Origin: a virus
Strand: one strand, 5' to 3'
Virus record (IMG/VR): IMGVR_UViG_3300008261_000263
Location: 1-32,013 of that record
Length of the DNA stretch: 32,013 bases
The translations under genes and the position numbers were made by a program. Positions 26,817 to 32,013 of the stretch are shown piece after piece (the first letter of the stretch is position 1; the number at the start of each line of letters is the position of its first letter). The notes beneath the pieces were generated by a model. The model was given only the letters and a program-made list of their open reading frames with translations, did no database searches and was not told the DNA's origin.

Positions 26817-28761
26817 CAAAGGCATTAGAGTCAAGCAAGGAGACATTATCTCTATTGCTAAAGCTGAAGAACTGTTTTCTATTCAGTTAAAGAAAACATA
26901 TCTACCACAAGTAACTAAACGTATTCGTTCTGTGGTTACACAATCAATGATTGATGCATGCGTATCTTATACTTACAACGCAGGTGGCGGTGGTTTTGGT
27001 TCGTCTCCAATGTTGGCATTTATCAATCAAGGTAAGTATAAAGAAGCAGCAACAGCATTTCTTGATAGTAGAGTTACTGCTGGCGGTAAAGTTCTTGCTG
27101 GTCTTGTTAAACGTAGAAAAGCAGAATCAGAATTATTTCTTAAAGACGGAATCCCAGGAGAAGGTAAAAGTGTTACACCACCAGCAGAAGAAGATCCTGC
27201 ACAAGCAGCACCTGTTGGATCGCCTAACTCAGACGGGTCTACATCAGATGGTAAAGGTGGAGACGACCAAGTTGGATTTAAAGATCCAAACAAGAAGTAT
27301 CCAAAATATGTTGCCGAGCCAGATACAAATAGATTGGCTCGACATGAACAGATAGACAAGACTATCGTTATAAAGAAAGAAGCAGCCTTAATTAAAGGTG
27401 TGCCAGTTGCAGGTGGTAAAGCATGGACTCAATCAGATAATCCGTTTAATGCCGACTATCCATTTAACCATGTGTATGAATCTGAGTCTGGGCATGTTAT
27501 GGAGTTTGATGATACTCCAAATGCTGAACGTGTGCACCTTTACCATAAAGCAGGTACATATACTGAGATAGATCATAACGGTACACGTGTTAACCGTATT
27601 GTTGGTGATGGTTATGAAATCTATGAGCGTAATGGTTACATCTTTGTTAATGGTAATTACAATTTAACTGCAGCTGGTAACGGTAATGTTCTTTTCCAAA
27701 GCGGAATGAATCTATACGTTGGTGGTAATGCGCAAATCTCAGTTGCTGGTGATTGTAAAATAAACTCTACTGGTGCTCTTGATATTAAAGGTAAAACTGT
27801 TAACATTGAATCTGAGGGTGCAGTTAACCTCAAAGCTGGCGCAGGATTAAATATAGAATCTAGCGCTGCAATGAATCTTAAAGGTGGCGGTGCTTTAGCA
27901 ATGTCAGCTGGTGGTTCGATGAACATTAAAGCTGGCGGTACTATGAATATGGATTATAGTCGTGGTAATTTCGGACAAGGTGCGAGTTCAGCAGCTGGCG
28001 CTGAAAGTGCAAACGCTGGTCCAGCTGCAACTGAAGGCGAAGGTGCGCCAGAGCATGAAGCACTAAAGGTTAACTCTAGAAAAGACAGAGCAGCTGCCGA
28101 GTATGAAACTGAAGATGATGGTGATCCAACTGAGTTTACAAAGAATGCTACGTCAAATGGTTCTATTGATCCAACTGATCAAAACCCAGACCAAGCAGCA
28201 GAAGAAACTGCAAAACCAAAGAATAATGATAAACAACCAGCTGGTGCTAAGTGTGACGAAATCTATGGTATGACATCATACCCTAATAACATGAAGCTAT
28301 CGCCTAACTTTACAGTTGGAGCATTGACTAAGGGTGGTACTCGTCCTATTAGCGATACACAAGGTTTAGCTGCTAAAGAGATTGCATGTAACTTAAAGGG
28401 ATTGTGTGAACAAGTTCTTGAGCCAATCAAGAAAGCATATCCATCAATGACTATCACTAGTGGTTATCGTCGTCCAGGTGATGTTGGCGCATCAAGTGCT
28501 ACATCACAACACTATACTGGTCAAGCAGTTGATATTGTTATCTCAGGATTTAATCGTAAGAAACATTACGAAGCCATTCAGCAGATTCAACAATTGGTTC
28601 CATATGATCAGTTGATTCTTGAATATGATGGTTCGTCTACAGTTTGGATACACTGTTCATTTAAGTATAGCGGAAACAGAAAACAACACTTTACAATGTA
28701 TCACCATAAACGTAAAGGTAACATAGGTGAATTCCTTTACTTAGCTGAGGGGCAATCTTGA
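26737..28761 (+). CDS. gp5: gp5-like spike, C-terminal part with M15-type peptidase
   Basis: The frame is open from 26719 (TTG); ATG 26737 is the first ATG but lacks a ribosome binding site. Counting residues from 26719, about 25-145 complete the lysozyme domain (TIGYGTTF, YTYNAGGGGFGSS). A Pro/Asp linker follows, then a beta-helix spike of short G-rich repeats at about 310-415 (ALDIKGKTVNIESEGAVNL, MNIKAGGTMNM). A peptidase domain lies at about 545-670 with SGYRRPGD, SQHYTGQAVDIVI and VWIHCSF, whose His, Asp and His match M15-type zinc peptidases. The spike thus carries two wall-cutting domains, the first one broken. Confidence 0.82.
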   Translation: MKVLLKRLVTTKFKHTIGYGTTFLDIDKGIRVKQGDIISIAKAEELFSIQLKKTYLPQVTKRIRSVVTQSMIDACVSYTYNAGGGGFGSSPMLAFINQGKYKEAATAFLDSRVTAGGKVLAGLVKRRKAESELFLKDGIPGEGKSVTPPAEEDPAQAAPVGSPNSDGSTSDGKGGDDQVGFKDPNKKYPKYVAEPDTNRLARHEQIDKTIVIKKEAALIKGVPVAGGKAWTQSDNPFNADYPFNHVYESESGHVMEFDDTPNAERVHLYHKAGTYTEIDHNGTRVNRIVGDGYEIYERNGYIFVNGNYNLTAAGNGNVLFQSGMNLYVGGNAQISVAGDCKINSTGALDIKGKTVNIESEGAVNLKAGAGLNIESSAAMNLKGGGALAMSAGGSMNIKAGGTMNMDYSRGNFGQGASSAAGAESANAGPAATEGEGAPEHEALKVNSRKDRAAAEYETEDDGDPTEFTKNATSNGSIDPTDQNPDQAAEETAKPKNNDKQPAGAKCDEIYGMTSYPNNMKLSPNFTVGALTKGGTRPISDTQGLAAKEIACNLKGLCEQVLEPIKKAYPSMTITSGYRRPGDVGASSATSQHYTGQAVDIVISGFNRKKHYEAIQQIQQLVPYDQLILEYDGSSTVWIHCSFKYSGNRKQHFTMYHHKRKGNIGEFLYLAEGQS

Positions 28762-29411
28762 TATACGAAGTTTCTTACTACAACTATCCTCAGTCTAATC
28801 CTGAGTATGCAGTACCGCTTATTATTGGTGGCGGTGAGGGTGCTGCTGAAGAACGTTTTCTTTCTGTGTTCGAAATACTTGATGAGAACTGGGAAGTTAC
28901 TGTTACATTTTTTGAAGCAGAGGCAGGTGCATTGGGTGCTCCTCCAACTAAGTCATTAACAAGCCCAACTAAAGTGTTATCTTGGTCTATCGATCCACCA
29001 TCAACTACTATACAAGCTATTGTAGATAACACAGCAATACAAGGTAAGATTACGTTTAAGGGTACATGGACTAAAAGATTCGAACAAAGACAGTTTGACT
29101 TTAGAATGAATGATGAAACGCTTCTGCTTGATGGAGACGTTACTATAATTGGAGACAACTACTATGGTCCAATCAATTTTATTCCTGACACAAGAGTTTA
29201 CCTAGAGTCAACTTTTAGTGTAAACGTAGAAAGTACTCCAGTTATTGCAGGAGTGCCAACTGGTGGTAAAACTACCACAACATTCCAACGTAATCAAACT
29301 GTTTTAAATGACTGGGACGCAAACAGAAGAAAACTTCTTGAACTTAGAAATAACCCAAAACGCAAAGAACAAACGGATGCCGATAAGTTTAACACAACAG
29401 CAAATTCATAA
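28758..29411 (+). CDS. hypothetical virion-associated protein (TTG start)
   Basis: The start is a TTG overlapping the gp5 stop, with GAGGGG at ideal spacing and no in-frame ATG nearby. The 217-residue protein is rich in strands (WEVTVTFFEAEAG, VLSWSIDPPSTTIQAIVD, IQGKITFKGTWTKRFEQRQFDFRM) and ends in a charged, probably disordered tail. I recall a similar gene next to gp5 in T4-like phages of aquatic bacteria but no known role. The location between gp5 and the PAAR tip suggests a baseplate or spike accessory protein. Confidence 0.78.
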   Translation: MIYEVSYYNYPQSNPEYAVPLIIGGGEGAAEERFLSVFEILDENWEVTVTFFEAEAGALGAPPTKSLTSPTKVLSWSIDPPSTTIQAIVDNTAIQGKITFKGTWTKRFEQRQFDFRMNDETLLLDGDVTIIGDNYYGPINFIPDTRVYLESTFSVNVESTPVIAGVPTGGKTTTTFQRNQTVLNDWDANRRKLLELRNNPKRKEQTDADKFNTTANS

Positions 29412-29420
29412 GGAAACGAT

Positions 29421-29717
29421 ATGGCAGCAGTAGCATTGGCAGGTGGAAAATCTTCAGGGCATGGATGCTTTCCTCCAGTATCGCCCATCGGAGGATACTC
29501 AACTAAAACTTCTGTAGAAGGAAGATTGGTTCAATTAGTTGGTATAACCAATTATGGTCCAATTCATAACTGCGGAAAATCTGTTCATGCATGCGGTCCA
29601 GTGGTTTCAGGTTCCAGTAAAAATTTTGTGGACGGTGCTCCTGTGGCTAGAATTGGTGATCCAATTGCTTGTGGAGATATGGTTGCTAAAGGTGCTTCTA
29701 AAACTTTCTTTGCATAA
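29421..29717 (+). CDS. PAAR-domain spike tip protein (gp5.4-like)
   Basis: The 98-residue protein is Gly-rich with evenly placed His and Cys (SSGHGCFPP, THE-like GPIHNCGKSVHACGPVVSGSSKNFVDGAPVARIGDPIACGD in several short segments). VSGSSKNFVDGAPVARIGD is the typical PAAR repeat, and the His/Cys set would bind one metal ion. Such proteins form the pointed tip on the gp5 needle and help pierce the outer membrane. The neighbours gp5 and gp25 agree with this role. Ribosome binding site AAGGAAA. Confidence 0.88.
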   Translation: MAAVALAGGKSSGHGCFPPVSPIGGYSTKTSVEGRLVQLVGITNYGPIHNCGKSVHACGPVVSGSSKNFVDGAPVARIGDPIACGDMVAKGASKTFFA

Positions 29718-29736
29718 AGAGAATAAATAAACAATC

Positions 29737-30129
29737 ATGGCGATAAACACAAGAGTCTTTACAGACATAGACCTAAACTTTAGACCCCACCCTCTAACTG
29801 GCGATATCGTTAAGAGGGTGAACGATAGCGCAATCAAAGCATCTGTGCGCAATCTGGTTCTAACGAACAACTATGAGCGACCATTTCATAGCGATATTGG
29901 TGCTCCATTGAGAAGAATGTTGTTTGAGCTTCCTACTCCACTTACCAAATCTATGATTGAGAGAACTATTACGGATTTGATAAACACATATGAACCAAGA
30001 GTAGTACTTACTCAAGTTCAAGTAACTTATTCCCATGATACCTATGAAGTCTACGTTAGAATAGAATATAAAATAGTCAACACTTCTACCCAGCAGACGG
30101 TAGAGGTAACTCTAGAGAGAACACGATAA
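29737..30129 (+). CDS. gp25: gp25-like baseplate wedge protein
   Basis: The 130-residue protein equals T4 gp25 in size (132) and has its marks: FTDIDLNFRPHPLTGDIVKRVNDSAIKASVRNLVLTNNYERPFHSDIG in short parts (about residues 8-55), PLRRMLFELPTPLTKSMIERTI, and INTYEPRV followed by strands. In the baseplate it starts sheath assembly and contacts gp6 and gp53; related lysozyme-like proteins occur in type VI secretion. The TAA overlaps the gp6 ATG. No strong ribosome binding site; AATAAATA lies just upstream. Confidence 0.92.
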   Translation: MAINTRVFTDIDLNFRPHPLTGDIVKRVNDSAIKASVRNLVLTNNYERPFHSDIGAPLRRMLFELPTPLTKSMIERTITDLINTYEPRVVLTQVQVTYSHDTYEVYVRIEYKIVNTSTQQTVEVTLERTR

Positions 30130-31979
30130 TGGCAATAGATAACAATCGAATTAAGGTAAACGAGTTAGACTTTGATAACATTAAGTCTAACCTGAAGAAC
30201 TACCTAAGAGGGCAAAATCAATTCTCTGATTATGATTTTGATGGCGCAGGTATGAGTATTCTGTTGGATGTATTGGCATATAATACACACTACAATGCTT
30301 TGTATACAAACTTAGCCATTAACGAAATGTTTTTAGACTCTGCTTCTAAGCGTAGTAGCCTTGCTTCTATTTCTGCGCTAATGGGTTATACGCCAAAATC
30401 TATTACTTCATCTTCAGCTATTATTGATATAACTCTATCAAATGTTCCTAATAATCCTGCCACAGTAACCTTACCATCGAATCAACCACTTCAAGCTAGT
30501 GTGACTGATGCATCGGGAGCATCGACTGGTGTTGTTTTTTACACAAGAAGTAGTTATACTGCAGCACGATCCTCTCTTAACACATATGTATTTAAGAATG
30601 TAATAATTACAGAAGGTAGACCAATGACATATAGGTATGTCGTTGCAGATAATGTGCGTTATATTATTCCAAACGCTGATGTTGACATGTCTACTCTTGT
30701 AGTTCGTGTACAAGAGTCAGCTGAAGTCGGTACATACACTTCATACAATTTAAACACCTCTGTTGCAGATTCAGTTGCAGCAAGTAGAGTTTATTATACC
30801 AAAGAAATTGAAGAGGGGTTGTATGAAGTGTATTTTGGTGATAACATCGTTTCATACAAACCGTCTGTAGGTAATGTTGTAAACTTTGACTACTTTATCT
30901 CTAAAGGTAATAGCGCAAACGGTGCCAGAATATTTAATTACCAAGGGTTTACTGCGGGTGGAACAACTTCAATACTAACTGTTCAGGCAGCTGGTAATGG
31001 ATCAGATCCTGAAACAAATGATAGCATTCGTTTTAATGCACCAAAACAATTCGCTGCACAAAATAGAACTGTTACCGCAGAAGATTATAAAACACTAATT
31101 CCTAGATTGTATCCTAATACAGAAACTATTTCTGTATGGGGTGGTGAAGAAAATGATCCACCTATCTATGGTAAAGTCTTTATTTGCATTAAGCCACTAA
31201 GTGGGTCAGTTTTATCACAAGCTGCTAAAAATTATGTAACAGATGAATTACTATCTTCACGCAATGTAGTTTCTATTACTCCTACTATTGTAGATCCAAG
31301 ATATTTAAAGATTCTCTTGGATGTTTCTTTCTATTTCAATCCATTGAAGACACGTTACTCTGCCGACGGGTTAACCTCTATTGTTCGTCAAAGTATTGCA
31401 GACTATAATGATACAGACATTAAAAACTTTGACTCTGTGTTCAGATTGTCTAAGTTGCAGCGATTGATTGATACTTCAGAACAAGCTATCACTAACAGCG
31501 TAGTTAAAGTTAAATTAAGTTATGACTTAGAACCTAATTATAATTTTGAATCTTCATATACTATCAATTTATACAACCCGATCTATAATGAGCCAGGAAG
31601 TACAGCAGGTAGTAACGTAAACTCCACTGGGTTTACTGTAGCAGGAAACACAAACACTTTCTTCTTTGATGATGACACTCAGGGTAAATTACGAATGTAT
31701 TATCTGTCATCATCTGGTACAAAAATATACAGTAACAATAATGCGGGAACTATTGACTACGTAAACGGTAAGATTATTGTTGGAAGTATTAATATTGCTG
31801 CAGCGGTAAACAATATAATCACTTTCGTTATTGAACCATCATCTTATGACGTTATCTCTGTACGAAATCAATTAATAACTATTGCTGAAGATAAGCTGTT
31901 AGTATACCCAATCGTTGACAAAATTTCCTCTGGTGAATTTGTTAGCGGAAGTAACTACATCTTTACAGCTAACAGGTAA
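30129..31979 (+). CDS. gp6: gp6-like baseplate wedge protein
   Basis: The 616-residue protein (T4 gp6 has 660) starts with IKVNELDFDNIKSNLKNYLRGQ, then DYDFDGAGMSILLDVLAYNTHYNALYTNLAINEMFLDSA and KRSSLASISALMGYTPKS, the conserved N-terminal part. A baseplate J-like region (about residues 300-450) has FAAQNRTVTAEDYKTLI and ISVWGGEENDPP, and a C-terminal strand-rich domain follows. gp6 dimers form the inner ring of the baseplate with gp7 and gp53. It is followed directly by another gene start. Confidence 0.92.
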   Translation: MAIDNNRIKVNELDFDNIKSNLKNYLRGQNQFSDYDFDGAGMSILLDVLAYNTHYNALYTNLAINEMFLDSASKRSSLASISALMGYTPKSITSSSAIIDITLSNVPNNPATVTLPSNQPLQASVTDASGASTGVVFYTRSSYTAARSSLNTYVFKNVIITEGRPMTYRYVVADNVRYIIPNADVDMSTLVVRVQESAEVGTYTSYNLNTSVADSVAASRVYYTKEIEEGLYEVYFGDNIVSYKPSVGNVVNFDYFISKGNSANGARIFNYQGFTAGGTTSILTVQAAGNGSDPETNDSIRFNAPKQFAAQNRTVTAEDYKTLIPRLYPNTETISVWGGEENDPPIYGKVFICIKPLSGSVLSQAAKNYVTDELLSSRNVVSITPTIVDPRYLKILLDVSFYFNPLKTRYSADGLTSIVRQSIADYNDTDIKNFDSVFRLSKLQRLIDTSEQAITNSVVKVKLSYDLEPNYNFESSYTINLYNPIYNEPGSTAGSNVNSTGFTVAGNTNTFFFDDDTQGKLRMYYLSSSGTKIYSNNNAGTIDYVNGKIIVGSINIAAAVNNIITFVIEPSSYDVISVRNQLITIAEDKLLVYPIVDKISSGEFVSGSNYIFTANR

Positions 31980-31984
31980 TATAA

Positions 31985-32013
31985 ATGGCTAAGGTAAAAG
32001 CAAAAGTATCTAC
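31985..32013 (+). CDS. start of next gene, 3'-truncated at window edge
   Basis: An ATG 5 nt after the gp6 stop opens a frame MAKVKAKVS that runs to the window edge. AGGTAAT could act as a weak ribosome binding site. By T4-like order gp7 would be expected here, but nine codons are too few to identify it. Confidence 0.5.

Noticed and set aside
26951-27355. 134-codon ORF in another frame of gp5
   Set aside because: It is a shadow of the lysozyme/linker coding region with unnatural His/Gln/Leu runs and no ribosome binding site.
1-32013. CRISPR array, insertion sequence, integrase or attachment site
   Set aside because: No regularly spaced repeats, transposase or integrase motifs, or terminal inverted repeats were seen; the genome appears to be that of a lytic phage.

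Overview
This window is about 32 kb of a T4-like myovirus (contractile-tailed phage) genome. The evidence is a syntenic set of T4-type genes recognised by sequence: gp33, gp59, gp32, gp26/gp51, gp16, gp54, gp4, gp48, gp53, gp27, gp5, a PAAR tip protein, gp25 and gp6. Alongside them are auxiliary genes typical of aquatic T4-like phages: phoH, a MazG-like pyrophosphohydrolase, ClpP, a GH19 endolysin and an SGNH hydrolase. All homology calls come from motif recognition and remembered families; no database search was run. The host cannot be read directly. A permuted tmRNA with the tag ANDELFALAA points to a proteobacterial host lineage, possibly betaproteobacterial.

Layout. Positions 1-10750 (+) hold densely packed early/middle genes: two AAA ATPases, many small hypothetical or membrane proteins joined by ATGA overlaps, a metallophosphoesterase, a nucleotide-metabolism group (MazG-like, HAD nucleotidase), PhoH, the endolysin and a PD-(D/E)XK nuclease. 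Positions 10756-11190 hold a circularly permuted (two-piece) tmRNA gene with its own sigma70-like promoter. A 63-codon ORF starts in its intervening segment and runs into the tmRNA coding piece. Positions 11213-14700 hold a secreted Lys/Pro-rich peptide, a SleB-like wall hydrolase, ClpP, terminators, and a duplicated promoter-leader module driving small unknown genes. Positions 14708-17332 hold the replication and late-transcription switch genes (gp33, gp59 helicase loader, gp32 SSB). Positions 17147-23242 (-) hold tail and packaging genes: tape measure, gp51-like, gp26, gp16, holin, gp54, a gp2-like protein and gp4. Positions 23295-32013 (+) hold the baseplate: gp48, gp53, gp27, gp5, an unknown virion protein, PAAR tip, gp25, gp6 and the start of a further gene.

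Main points of interest. (1) A permuted tmRNA in a phage, with a protein ORF nested between its two pieces. (2) A probable programmed -1 frameshift (T TTT TTT preceded by AAAGGGA) that would fuse gp26 to the gp51-like ORF directly upstream of the tape measure gene, like the G/GT chaperones of lambda. (3) A gp5 hub gene whose lysozyme domain is interrupted by a frameshift or small deletion while a C-terminal M15-type peptidase stays open. (4) A tape measure ORF that runs 186 nt antisense into gp32. (5) A recurring sigma70-type promoter (17-nt spacer, TATAATAACT), including one that appears to drive a leaderless gene.
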